From positions 1,284,001 through 1,348,000 of the forward strand of contig NZ_JABJUQ010000007.1 of NCBI RefSeq assembly GCF_013155385.1: a stretch of 64,000 nt of DNA, written 5' to 3'. The notes under the pieces are model-generated. The model was given only the letters and a program-made list of their open reading frames with translations, did not search any database and had not been told where the DNA came from. The stretch is from Bacillus sp. WMMC1349. GTDB lineage: Bacteria > Bacillota > Bacilli > Bacillales > Bacillaceae. Positions 24,998 through 33,837 of this stretch are shown here, one piece after another; the stretch's first letter is position 1; every line of letters starts with the position of its first letter. The translations under genes were made by a program, and so were the position numbers.

Positions 24998-25037
24998 AAC
25001 ACCGCTTGCATCCCAGTGGAATGCAAGTGGTGTTTTT
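24998..25037 (+). terminator. Intrinsic terminator of ykwC
   Basis: AACACCGCTTGCAT pairs with ATGCAAGTGGTGTT, followed by T residues. Confidence 0.9.
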
Positions 25038-25072
25038 ATGTACGTGACAAAAAAAGAGAAACTAAATAGGTC

Positions 25073-25101
25073 TTTGATCCGTCCTATTAAAGTAGTAAAA
25101 T
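25073..25101 (+). promoter_or_regulatory. Promoter of the first pbpH copy
   Basis: TTTGAT at 25073-25078 and TAAAAT at 25096-25101 are spaced by 17 bp. The spacer CCGTCCTATTAAAGTAG is nearly identical upstream of the second copy (27388 onward), where the -10 reads CAAAAT. Confidence 0.5.
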
Positions 25102-25163
25102 TAAAAATTGCAAAAAATATCATTCTAAAAAAAAATTCACATCATGAAGGGAGAGAATGCTCA

Positions 25164-27278
25164 GTGACAAAACCTGGACTTGATCCTGTTGAAATAAAAA
25201 AATCTAGACGTTCCCGCCTCTGGCGGATTAATCTGTATTTCTTTGCTGTATTCAGCTTGTTTGCTGCACTCATTATCAAGCTAGGCGTTGTACAAATTGT
25301 CAAAGGTGAAGACTATGAGGCACAAGCTTCAAGAGTTGATGCAAAAGTTGCCACATATCCGGCTCCACGCGGGAAAATGTATGACAGATACGGGCGTGTT
25401 GTCGTTGATAACCAAAGTGTGCCAGCTATCACATACACGAACATGAAAGGCACGGAAACAAAAGAAAAGGTGAAGACAGCAGAAAAACTGGCAAAGCTGA
25501 TCGATATTGACACCTCATTTTTGAAAGAGAGAGATTTAAAAGACTACTGGCTTGCCACACATGAAGAAGATGCAACTAAACTGTTGAGTGATAAAGAGAA
25601 AAAGTTAGACGCTAAGAAAACATATGCACTTCAAGTGGAGCGTGTTCCTGAACGCGATATCAGCGCTCTGAAAAAAAATAAGCAAGAGCTTGAAACGGCT
25701 GCTTTTTTCAGAAGATTTTCCGGCGGATATGCCTATGAACCGCAAATCGTCAAAGCGATGAATCCGAAAAAATCCTCTAAAGATAGTGACAAATTGTTGG
25801 ATGAAAAGTCTTCCAAGCAGCTGCCTGCCAAAGATTTAACTTATGAAGAAGTATCACGCGTGTCAGAGCATTTGGAAGAGCTGCCAGGGGTCGATGTGAT
25901 CATGGACTGGACGCGCAAATATCCATATGAAAAAACACTGTACTCTGTTCTTGGCGGTGTCACAACACCTGAACAAGGGCTGCTCAAAGATAGAGAAGAT
26001 TTCTATTTGACAAGAGGATATGCAAGAAATGATCGAGTCGGCAAAAGCTATCTTGAATATCAATATGAAGAATATTTAAATCCGAAAAAAGCAAAAGTGC
26101 AATACAATGAAAACAGAGCAGGCAAAGTCATCGGTCAAGAAACAATTGATCAAGGAAGACGCGGTTATGATCTACAACTGGCATTTGATATCGAACTTCA
26201 GCAAAAAGTAGAAAAAATCATTGAAGATGAACTTGATCGGTTCCGTGGTTCCAATCCTATGCTTGATAGAGCCTTTGTGGTGATGATGGATCCGAATAAT
26301 GGTGATGTCTTGTCAATGGCGGGAAAGCAAGTTGTTGACGGCAAAATCACTGATTATGCGATCGGTACATTTACAACACAATATGAAATGGGATCAGCTG
26401 TTAAAGGTGCAACAGTGCTTGCCGGTTATCAGGACGGTATGCCACATGGGCAAGTATATGTTGATAGACCACTAAAACTAAAGGGTTATAACAAAACCAA
26501 AGGCTCGTGGAGAGGAAATAACATTCATGCAGCTGATGAAGTCGAAGCGCTTCAAAAAAGTTCAAACGTTTATATGTTTTTTGTGGCAATGAGGATGGCA
26601 GGGATCACATATGTTGAGAATGGTCCTGTTCCAGCAGATCTGGAAGATTTAAAGAAGATGAGGTATTATTACAATCAGTTTGGGCTTGGTGTGAAAACAG
26701 GTATTGACTTGCCGCATGAATCAGCAGGGATGCAAACAAACCCAAAAGTGGTCGGCGGACTTCTTCTTGATGAAGCAATTGGACAGTTTGATACATATAC
26801 ACCGCTGCAACTTGCACAATATATGTCAACAATTGCGAATGGCGGATACAGGGTGCAACCGCGAATCGTCAAAAGTATCCATCAGCCTGAAAGTGAAAAG
26901 CTAGGACCAGTTATTGAAGAACGATCTGCAAAGGTTTTGAATCGAATCAATAATTCTGCCAGTGACATTGAAAGAGTCAAAATAGGCTTGAAAAAAGTGA
27001 CGCAAACTAGGGAGGGAACAGCGCACGATGCATTCGATTATGATGTATCAGGCAAAACCGGAACAGCAGAAACAAACTATTACGGTGACAAAAAACAATA
27101 CTTCGGAGATTCGATAGACAATATCACATTTGCCGGCTATTATCCATCAGAACATCCAAAGGTTGCCTTTAGTGTTGTTGTTCCATCTATTAATGATCAA
27201 ACAAAAATGAATAAAATAATTGCTGGGAAAGTCATCAAAGCTTATGCAGAGTTGCAGAAAAAACATGACAAACATTAG
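25164..27278 (+). CDS. pbpH: PbpH-like class B penicillin-binding protein, copy 1
   Basis: A 704-residue transpeptidase for rod-shape peptidoglycan synthesis. One N-terminal membrane helix (about residues 22-42, INLYFFAVFSLFAALIIKLG), a pedestal region beginning APRGKMYDRYGRVV, and a transpeptidase domain with S411-x-x-K414 (EMGSAVKGAT), S466-S-N468 and K631TGT. In B. subtilis PbpH is redundant with PBP2a. GTG 25164 with a GAAGGGAGAG site gives the B. subtilis length; the longer frame from 25038 runs through the terminator and promoter and is rejected. A close paralogue follows in tandem. Confidence 0.92.
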   Translation: MTKPGLDPVEIKKSRRSRLWRINLYFFAVFSLFAALIIKLGVVQIVKGEDYEAQASRVDAKVATYPAPRGKMYDRYGRVVVDNQSVPAITYTNMKGTETKEKVKTAEKLAKLIDIDTSFLKERDLKDYWLATHEEDATKLLSDKEKKLDAKKTYALQVERVPERDISALKKNKQELETAAFFRRFSGGYAYEPQIVKAMNPKKSSKDSDKLLDEKSSKQLPAKDLTYEEVSRVSEHLEELPGVDVIMDWTRKYPYEKTLYSVLGGVTTPEQGLLKDREDFYLTRGYARNDRVGKSYLEYQYEEYLNPKKAKVQYNENRAGKVIGQETIDQGRRGYDLQLAFDIELQQKVEKIIEDELDRFRGSNPMLDRAFVVMMDPNNGDVLSMAGKQVVDGKITDYAIGTFTTQYEMGSAVKGATVLAGYQDGMPHGQVYVDRPLKLKGYNKTKGSWRGNNIHAADEVEALQKSSNVYMFFVAMRMAGITYVENGPVPADLEDLKKMRYYYNQFGLGVKTGIDLPHESAGMQTNPKVVGGLLLDEAIGQFDTYTPLQLAQYMSTIANGGYRVQPRIVKSIHQPESEKLGPVIEERSAKVLNRINNSASDIERVKIGLKKVTQTREGTAHDAFDYDVSGKTGTAETNYYGDKKQYFGDSIDNITFAGYYPSEHPKVAFSVVVPSINDQTKMNKIIAGKVIKAYAELQKKHDKH

Positions 27279-27280
27279 AT

Positions 27281-27316
27281 AAAAAAGAACACGGATTTCC
27301 GCCGTGTTCTTTTTTG
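27281..27316 (+). terminator. Intrinsic terminator of pbpH copy 1
   Basis: AAAAAAGAACACGG pairs with CCGTGTTCTTTTTT across a short loop. Confidence 0.92.
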
Positions 27317-27387
27317 ATATGCATTTTACACCCTTCACTATACTTGGAATAGCTTACAAAAAAAGAAAACCAAATGATCTTTTTATT

Positions 27388-27416
27388 CGTCCTATTAAAG
27401 TAGCAAAATTTAAAAC
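27388..27416 (+). repeat. Upstream element shared by the two pbpH genes
   Basis: CGTCCTATTAAAGTAG followed by AAAATT occurs here and at 25080, at unequal distances from the two start codons. It is part of the duplicated unit and overlaps the promoter of copy 1; here the -10 hexamer has changed to CAAAAT. Confidence 0.5.
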
Positions 27417-27491
27417 TGTAATGATGACAGTAAAAGTGTTAAAATATAATTTTCATATAAATATCGACATGATGAGGGGAGAGAATGTTGA

Positions 27492-29600
27492 GTGACAAAA
27501 ACTGGACTTAATCCTGTTGAAATAAAAAAATCTAGACGTTCCCGCCTCTGGCGGATTAATCTGTATTTCTTTGCTGTATTCACATTGTTTGCTGCACTCA
27601 TAATTAAGCTAGGCGTCGTACAAATTGTCAAGGGTGAAGACTATGAGGCACAAGCTTCAAGAATCGATGCCAAAATTGCCACATATCCGGCTCCACGCGG
27701 AAAAATGTATGACAAATACGGGCGTGTTGTCGTTGATAATCAAAGTGTTCCAGCCATCACATACACGAACATGAAAGGAACGGAAACAAAAGAAAAGGTG
27801 AAGACAGCAGAAAAACTGGCAAAGCTGATCGATATTGATACCTCATTTTTGAAAGAGAGAGATTTAAAAGACTACTGGCTTGCCACACATGAAGAAAAAG
27901 CTGCGGGTCTGTTGAGTGATAAAGAGAAAAAGTTTACCGCTAAGAAAACATATGCACTTCAAGTGGAGCGTGTTCCTGAACGCGACATCAGCGCTCTGAA
28001 AAAAAATAAGCAAGAGCTTGAAACAGTTGCTTTTTTCAGAAGATTTTCCGGCGGATATGCCTATGAACCGCAAATCGTCAAAGCGATGAATCCGAAAAAA
28101 TCCTCTAAAGATAGCGATAAATTGTTGGATGAAAAGTCTTCCAAGCAGCTGCCTGCCAAAGATTTAACTTATGAAGAAGTATCACGCGTGTCCGAGCATT
28201 TAGCAGAACTGCCAGGTGTCGATGTGATCATGGACTGGACGCGCAAATATCCGCATGAAAAAACGTTGTACTCAGTTCTTGGCGGTGTCACAACACCTGA
28301 ACAGGGACTGCTCAAAGATAGAGAGGACTTTTATTTGACAAGAGGTTATGCAAGAAACGACCGAGTCGGCAAAAGCTATCTTGAATATCAATATGAAGAA
28401 TATTTAAATCCAAAAAAAGCAAAAGTACAATACAATGAAAACAGAGCAGGTAAAGTCGTCGGTCAAGAAACAATTGATGAAGGCAGACGCGGCTATGATC
28501 TGCAATTATCTTTTGATATCGAACTGCAACAGAAAGTGGAAAAAATTATTGAAGATGAGCTTAATCGGTTCCGTGGTTCCAACCCTATGCTTGATAGAGC
28601 CTTTGTGGTGATGATGGATCCGAATAATGGTGATGTCTTATCAATGGCGGGAAAGCAAATTGTGGACGGCAAAATCACCGACTATGCGATCGGTACATTT
28701 ACGACCCAGTATGAAATGGGGTCGGCTGTTAAAGGTGCAACAGTGCTTGCCGGTTTTCAGGACGGGATGCCGCATGGTCAAGGCTATTTTGATCAACCTA
28801 TAAAACTGGCAGGTAGTGAACCAAAAAAATCATGGAAAAATCTTGGCTATGTTAATGATGTTAGTGCACTTCAACAAAGTTCAAACGTTTACATGTTTAA
28901 TGTCGCAATGAGGATGGCAGGGTTCACATATGTAAAGGATGCCCCCTTTCCGGCAGATCTTGAAGATTTAAAGAAAATGAGATATTATTACAATCAATTT
29001 GGGCTTGGTGTGAAAACAGGTATTGACTTGCCGCAGGAATCAGCTGGAATGCAAACAAAACCAAAGTCGGTCGGCGGACTTCTTCTTGATGAAGCGATCG
29101 GCCAATTTGATACGTATACACCGCTGCAGCTTGCTCAATATATGTCAACAATTGCGAATGGCGGATACAGGGTGCAACCGCGGATCGTCAAAAGTATCCA
29201 TCAGCCTGAAAGTGAGAAGATAGGACCTGTTATTGAAGAACGATCACCAAAGGTTTTAAATCGAATCAATAATTCAGCCAGTGACATTGAAAGAGTCAAA
29301 ATAGGCTTGAAAAAAGTGACACAAAGTGCAAACGGAACAGCGCACAATGTCTTCGATCATGATGTATCAGGTAAAACCGGAACAGCACAGGCATCTTACT
29401 ACGGTATCAATAAACAAATGTGGGGAGAAGAGGTATACAACTTAACCTTTGCCGGCTATTATCCGTCAGAACATCCAAAGGTCGCTTTTAGTGTTGTTGT
29501 TCCATATCTTAATAACGATAAAGCGAAGATCAGCAAAAATATTTCTAAGAGAATCATCAAAGCCTATGCCGATCTACAAAAAAAACATGACAAACATTAG
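27492..29600 (+). CDS. pbpH: PbpH-like class B penicillin-binding protein, copy 2
   Basis: A 702-residue protein very similar to the preceding one over its full length. All transpeptidase motifs are kept (GSAVKGAT, SSNVYMF, SGKTGTA). The copies diverge mainly between the first two motifs (here GQGYFDQPIKLAGSEPKKSW against QVYVDRPLKLKGYNKTKGSW) and in the last 60 residues. GTG 27492 follows GGGGAGAGAATGTTGA, the same start context as copy 1. Each copy has its own terminator, and the spacer contains a different set of possible promoter hexamers, so the copies may be expressed separately. Confidence 0.92.
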   Translation: MTKTGLNPVEIKKSRRSRLWRINLYFFAVFTLFAALIIKLGVVQIVKGEDYEAQASRIDAKIATYPAPRGKMYDKYGRVVVDNQSVPAITYTNMKGTETKEKVKTAEKLAKLIDIDTSFLKERDLKDYWLATHEEKAAGLLSDKEKKFTAKKTYALQVERVPERDISALKKNKQELETVAFFRRFSGGYAYEPQIVKAMNPKKSSKDSDKLLDEKSSKQLPAKDLTYEEVSRVSEHLAELPGVDVIMDWTRKYPHEKTLYSVLGGVTTPEQGLLKDREDFYLTRGYARNDRVGKSYLEYQYEEYLNPKKAKVQYNENRAGKVVGQETIDEGRRGYDLQLSFDIELQQKVEKIIEDELNRFRGSNPMLDRAFVVMMDPNNGDVLSMAGKQIVDGKITDYAIGTFTTQYEMGSAVKGATVLAGFQDGMPHGQGYFDQPIKLAGSEPKKSWKNLGYVNDVSALQQSSNVYMFNVAMRMAGFTYVKDAPFPADLEDLKKMRYYYNQFGLGVKTGIDLPQESAGMQTKPKSVGGLLLDEAIGQFDTYTPLQLAQYMSTIANGGYRVQPRIVKSIHQPESEKIGPVIEERSPKVLNRINNSASDIERVKIGLKKVTQSANGTAHNVFDHDVSGKTGTAQASYYGINKQMWGEEVYNLTFAGYYPSEHPKVAFSVVVPYLNNDKAKISKNISKRIIKAYADLQKKHDKH

Positions 29601-29601
29601 A

Positions 29602-29638
29602 CAAAAAAGAACACGGATTTCTTCTGTGTTCTTTTTTT
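29602..29638 (+). terminator. Intrinsic terminator of pbpH copy 2
   Basis: AAAAAAGAACACGG pairs with CTGTGTTCTTTTTTT; the left arm is identical to that of copy 1, which shows that the duplication includes the terminator. Confidence 0.9.
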
Positions 29639-29670
29639 GTTTGCAAATTTTGACGAAACCTAGAAGTTTT

Positions 29671-29700
29671 GAAGGAGATTTTTCGTATTTTAGCGAATCT
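29671..29700 (+). promoter_or_regulatory. SigH promoter of kinA
   Basis: GAAGGAGATT (AGGA at 29673-29676) and AGCGAATCT (GAAT at 29695-29698) with 18 bp between the two cores fit the SigH consensus. kinA of B. subtilis is SigH-dependent. Confidence 0.8.
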
Positions 29701-29761
29701 TTTTAAACAAAATTGTTTTAATGAATGCTGGTCATGAATAAGGGTATAAAGGAGGGATATG

Positions 29762-31573
29762 ATGGAACAAAAAACAAAACGTTTTGAGCAATATAAACCC
29801 CATGTGAATTTACAGGCAGTCCTGTCAGCAAACGGCCGGTTTATCTACATATCTGCCAACTGCAAAGAAATGCTGGGCTACAAGCAAAACGAACTGATCG
29901 GTACGTATTTGAAGGACTATTTACACAAAGACGATCTTTTTCTGGTAGAAAGCTATTTTTACAATGAGCATCATTTGTTGCCATGCACGTTTAGATTTGT
30001 AAAAAAAGATTACACATTGATTTGGATCGAAGCAGCGATTGATTTTGTGACGACACATGTTGGTGAAAAAGAGCGGGAAATTGTTCTCAAAATGAAAGTG
30101 TTTGAAGACCGTCCCTCTACTAAGAAGAAGAATTCTCATGAGGAGACCGGACCGGAAAAACCGGGCGCAAATCCGGTCAAAGAAGAATTTCAAGCGATGA
30201 TTGAAGGGTTACCCAGTCCTTTGTGTATCAGTGTTCAAGGGAAAATTGTCTATGTCAATGATGCATTTGTCAGTCTTCTCGGAGCAGAACATCAACAGCA
30301 AATTATTGGCAAGTATTCCTACGATTTTATTGAGAAAGAGTATCATGACATTGTCAAAAATCGCATCATGAGAATGCAAAAAGGACTTCCTGTCGGAATG
30401 ATTGAGCAGACATGGAAAAAGCTGAACGGTCAGAAAATTCATCTTGAAGTCAAAGCGGCCCCGACTGTTTATCAAAACCAAAAAGCGGAACTGATATTGT
30501 TGATAGATATTTCATCAAGAAAGAAATTTCAAACGATATTACAAAAAAGCAGGGAACGTTACCAATTGCTGATCCAAAATTCAATTGATACAATAGCTGT
30601 TATTCATAAAGGCAAATGGGTATTCATGAACGAATCAGGGATTCGTCTGTTTGAAGCGAAATCATATGAAGATTTAATTGGCAAAAATATTGATGAACAG
30701 CTTCATCATTGTGACCATGAAGAAGTGAAAGCAAGGCTGAAGCGAATCGTGGATCGCAAATCTGAATCTGAAATCATTAAACAAACTTGGCATACTTTTG
30801 GCAACCGCCTCATCTATACAGAAATGGTCTGTATTCCGACGACATTTTTCGGTGAAACAGCTGTTCAAGTCATCTTAAGAGATATTTCTGAACGAAAACA
30901 GACAGAAGAGTTAATGGTGCGTTCTGAAAAATTGTCAATTGCCGGTCAGCTTGCCGCCGGAATTGCTCATGAAATTCGCAACCCGCTCACAGCGATTAAA
31001 GGATTTTTACAATTGATGAAGCCGACAATGGAAGAAAACGAGGATTATTTTAATATCATTTTTTCTGAATTAAGTAGAATCGAATTGATTTTGAGCGAGC
31101 TATTGATGCTAGCAAAACCTCAGCAAAATGCATTGCAAGAAAAGCTTGATCTGATCAAACTGATTCGCGAAGTAACGGCTCTCTTAGAAACACAAGCTAA
31201 TTTGAACGGCATCATCATGAATACGAATCTCTCAAATGAAAAGGTTTGTATAAAAGGGGATCAAAACCAGTTAAAGCAAGTATTTATCAACCTGATAAAA
31301 AATGCTGTTGAATCAATGCCAGATGGCGGTACTGTTCATTTAAGTGTGACAGAAACGAAGCAAGCTGTGACCGTTATCGTTCAAGATGAAGGAAAAGGAA
31401 TCCCCGAACATGTTCTTAAACGGATCGGTGAACCTTTTTTGACAACGAAAGAAAAGGGAACAGGGCTTGGACTAATGGTTACCTTTAATATTATTGAAAA
31501 CCACAATGGTACAATCGAAATCGATACTCAAGAAGAAAAAGGCACAACGTTTGTCATATCTTTTCCAAAATAA
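29762..31573 (+). CDS. kinA: KinA, sporulation sensor histidine kinase
   Basis: A 603-residue soluble histidine kinase with three PAS domains (about residues 14-110, 145-255 and 265-385), a DHp domain with the phosphorylated H403 (IAHEIRNPLTAIKG), and an ATPase domain with NLIKNAVESMPDGG (N box), DEGKGIP (G1) and GTGLGLM (G2). It starts the Spo0F-Spo0B-Spo0A phosphorelay and so sporulation. ATG 29762 fits the AAGGAGG site better (6 nt) than the ATG at 29759. A SigH promoter is present. Confidence 0.95.
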   Translation: MEQKTKRFEQYKPHVNLQAVLSANGRFIYISANCKEMLGYKQNELIGTYLKDYLHKDDLFLVESYFYNEHHLLPCTFRFVKKDYTLIWIEAAIDFVTTHVGEKEREIVLKMKVFEDRPSTKKKNSHEETGPEKPGANPVKEEFQAMIEGLPSPLCISVQGKIVYVNDAFVSLLGAEHQQQIIGKYSYDFIEKEYHDIVKNRIMRMQKGLPVGMIEQTWKKLNGQKIHLEVKAAPTVYQNQKAELILLIDISSRKKFQTILQKSRERYQLLIQNSIDTIAVIHKGKWVFMNESGIRLFEAKSYEDLIGKNIDEQLHHCDHEEVKARLKRIVDRKSESEIIKQTWHTFGNRLIYTEMVCIPTTFFGETAVQVILRDISERKQTEELMVRSEKLSIAGQLAAGIAHEIRNPLTAIKGFLQLMKPTMEENEDYFNIIFSELSRIELILSELLMLAKPQQNALQEKLDLIKLIREVTALLETQANLNGIIMNTNLSNEKVCIKGDQNQLKQVFINLIKNAVESMPDGGTVHLSVTETKQAVTVIVQDEGKGIPEHVLKRIGEPFLTTKEKGTGLGLMVTFNIIENHNGTIEIDTQEEKGTTFVISFPK

Positions 31574-31599
31574 AACAACGGCTCAAAAAGCCGTTGTTT
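31574..31599. terminator. Bidirectional terminator between kinA and patA
   Basis: AACAACGGCT pairs with AGCCGTTGTT. On the minus strand it is followed by TTTTATTTT; the hairpin overlaps the patA stop codon. Confidence 0.75.
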
Positions 31600-32767
31600 A
31601 TGTAGTCTCAATCGTCTGTCTTTTCTTGAATACAAATGATTCCAGTCGATCAAGTCCTTCCCGCAGTGTATCGGGTGAGTATGCATAAGAAATCCTCACA
31701 TAACCTTCCCCATACTTGGAAAACGAGCTGCCCGGTACAATTGCCAGTCCCTCTTCCTTTAGAAGTGATAAGCAAAAATCAAAAGAAGGCATTTCAAACG
31801 ATTTAATTGAAGGAAAGATATAAAATGCTCCTGACGGTTTAATGACATCAAGCCCCATTGTGACAAGTCGATCATAAACATAGTCAAGCCGTTTTTTATA
31901 TTGTTCCTTCATGATCAGTGAGTCATCAACGCCATTTGTGACAGCTTCTATGGCTGCTTTTTGAGAAATGGAAGAAGCGCATGAGACATTGTACTGATGG
32001 ACTTTTAAAATGTGTTTAGCCACCTCTTTTGGGGCAAACAAGAACCCGATTCTCCAGCCGGTCATACTGTGGGATTTGGAAAGCCCGCCAATCACAATGG
32101 TTTGATCCCTTAAAACGGAAGCAATCGAGTGATGCGGCCTATCAAAAGTGAGTTCACTGTATATTTCATCTGACAAAACAAACACATTCCGTCCTTTTAA
32201 AAGGGCGGCAATGTCTTTTAGTTCGTCTTCTGTAAGTGTCATTCCGGTCGGGTTTGACGGATATGAAAGCAGAACACATTTCGTCTTTGGTGTTAGAGCT
32301 TCTTCGATTAACTTAGCTGTTAATTTAAAGCCGTGGGATGTGGTGTCAATGATCAGCGGAGTGGCGCCGCACATCCTAATAATCGGTTCATAACCGGGAT
32401 AAACAGGACCTGGAAGAATGACTTCATCACCCGGTGATAAAATCGTTCGAAGTGTTGCATCAATCGCTTGGCTCGCTCCGTTTGTAATAATAATTTCGCT
32501 ATCTGCTTCATAATTTAACTCGGTTTTCTTTTTCATATATAATTGGACAGCCTGACGCAATTCCGGATATCCGGCATTATGCGTATATGATGTATCATTG
32601 TCATCTATCGCTTTTTTTGCAGCTTGCTTTACATGATGGGGGGTGAAGAAATCAGGCTGGCCAATTGTCAATGAAATGACATTTTCATACTGGGACACAA
32701 GGTTTGAAAACTTACGTATCCCCGAGATTTCAATTTGTTTTACATTTGAATTTAGCAAATGTTCCAT
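31598..32767 (-). CDS. patA: PatA, probable N-acetyl-LL-diaminopimelate aminotransferase
   Basis: A 389-residue class I aminotransferase of fold type I. The PLP lysine is K231 in GLSKSHSMTGWRIGF; SYPSNPTGMTL, SDEIYSELTFD and the C-terminal arginine (GYVRISYAYS) are the usual substrate and cofactor contacts. In B. subtilis PatA is the candidate transaminase of the acetyl branch of diaminopimelate synthesis; dapH and dapL of the same branch lie 15 kb away in this window. It is monocistronic, convergent to kinA. Confidence 0.9.
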   Translation of the reverse strand: MEHLLNSNVKQIEISGIRKFSNLVSQYENVISLTIGQPDFFTPHHVKQAAKKAIDDNDTSYTHNAGYPELRQAVQLYMKKKTELNYEADSEIIITNGASQAIDATLRTILSPGDEVILPGPVYPGYEPIIRMCGATPLIIDTTSHGFKLTAKLIEEALTPKTKCVLLSYPSNPTGMTLTEDELKDIAALLKGRNVFVLSDEIYSELTFDRPHHSIASVLRDQTIVIGGLSKSHSMTGWRIGFLFAPKEVAKHILKVHQYNVSCASSISQKAAIEAVTNGVDDSLIMKEQYKKRLDYVYDRLVTMGLDVIKPSGAFYIFPSIKSFEMPSFDFCLSLLKEEGLAIVPGSSFSKYGEGYVRISYAYSPDTLREGLDRLESFVFKKRQTIETT

Positions 32768-32869
32768 TTTTCATCACCTTAACAATATGATCTTTTATCT
32801 TAATTTTACCATCATTAGTTGAATTGTCATCTTTTAAGCCATGTATATGCAAAAAACAACATGGCTAGA

Positions 32870-32899
32870 AGAAAAAAAGAAGACAATCAAGTGATTGCC
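32870..32899 (-). terminator. Intrinsic terminator of the small minus-strand gene
   Basis: Read on the minus strand, GGCAATCA pairs with TGATTGTC and is followed by TTCTTTTTTT. Confidence 0.75.
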
Positions 32900-32901
32900 T
32901 T

Positions 32902-33060
32902 TCAATACCCATATTCTGAATCAAGGTTTTCTTTCCAAGAGAGATAAGTTTGCTCAACATTTTCTGAACATGTCTTCACCATTTCTAAATAAATGGTTTT
33001 ACTGATTTCTTCCATCACGGTGACTTCCTGATCTTTGATCATAATCATAGTTCCCATCAT
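32902..33060 (-). CDS. Hypothetical 52-residue protein
   Basis: AAGGAAGGTG precedes two consecutive ATG codons (33060 and 33057). The product reads MMGTMIMIKDQEVTVMEEIS, then KTIYLEMVKTCSENVEQTYL, then SWKENLDSEYGY. It is acidic, probably helical after residue 15, without a membrane segment, and has a good terminator. It lies between patA and the RDD gene, on its own unit with patA on the same strand. Family not recognised. Confidence 0.65.
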   Translation of the reverse strand: MMGTMIMIKDQEVTVMEEISKTIYLEMVKTCSENVEQTYLSWKENLDSEYGY

Positions 33061-33225
33061 CAAAACACCTTCCTTGTAAAAAATCCTTCATTATTGTAAC
33101 ATGAAATCTTTGGAATTCAATGTCCATATTGTGAGCAAAACTTTAAATTTAGTTTAAAAAAATGTGATCAATATTGCTTCAAAACGGAAATTGCTAGTAA
33201 CATATAAAAGTTAGGAGGTAGAAAT

Positions 33226-33792
33226 TTGGAATTAAGTAAACATGAAACAGCGCCTATTTTAGATAGGAGTGAATATGCGGGGATTGCACCACGTTTTTTA
33301 GCTTATTGTATTGATCTGGTAATATCTATTTCTCTGTTACTGAGTATATTTATGGCAACGGAAAAGCTCTTGAAAGATGATAGCATCTTTGATTGGGCAA
33401 TCGGTTTTTTGCCTGATTCAAATGATCCTGAGTCCTACTTTTGGAATACGGTCTTGATGCATTTGATCTACTTGGGCGCTCTGGTGATTGAGGGTGCTGT
33501 CAAGGTTTTTCCTGGGTTTATTATTTTTTTTCTTTATTACACACTGATGGAGTCATCGAAATGGAAAGCAACCATCGGTAAAAAAATAATGAGAATTCAA
33601 GTCGTGGATAAAGTAAAGAGAAGAAGAATTTCCTTTGGCACTGCTGTTGGTCGGTTCTTTGGGAAATTCAGTTTATCCCATATGTATTATATCGGTTTTA
33701 TTTTTGCCTTTTTTACTAAGCAACAGCAAACACTTCATGATCTTTTAGTTAAGACAATCGTTATAAAAAATCTAAGTACACATTCTAGCTGA
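33226..33792 (+). CDS. RDD-family membrane protein
   Basis: A 188-residue protein with three hydrophobic segments (about residues 28-45, 72-108 and 148-165) and the family signs: FLAYCIDLVISISL near the N-terminus, KATIGKKIMRIQVVDK in the centre and QQTLHDLLVKTIVI at the end. RDD proteins are membrane proteins of mostly unknown function, some linked to ion or sodium transport. Start TTG 33226 has an AGGAGG site. A carrier gene follows 45 bp later, so they may be co-transcribed. Not part of the B. subtilis gene order here. Confidence 0.85.
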   Translation: MELSKHETAPILDRSEYAGIAPRFLAYCIDLVISISLLLSIFMATEKLLKDDSIFDWAIGFLPDSNDPESYFWNTVLMHLIYLGALVIEGAVKVFPGFIIFFLYYTLMESSKWKATIGKKIMRIQVVDKVKRRRISFGTAVGRFFGKFSLSHMYYIGFIFAFFTKQQQTLHDLLVKTIVIKNLSTHSS

Positions 33793-33837
33793 AGAGTGCT
33801 GTGTTGTTTCAAAAGGACAATAAAGGGGGTTTTTTTA

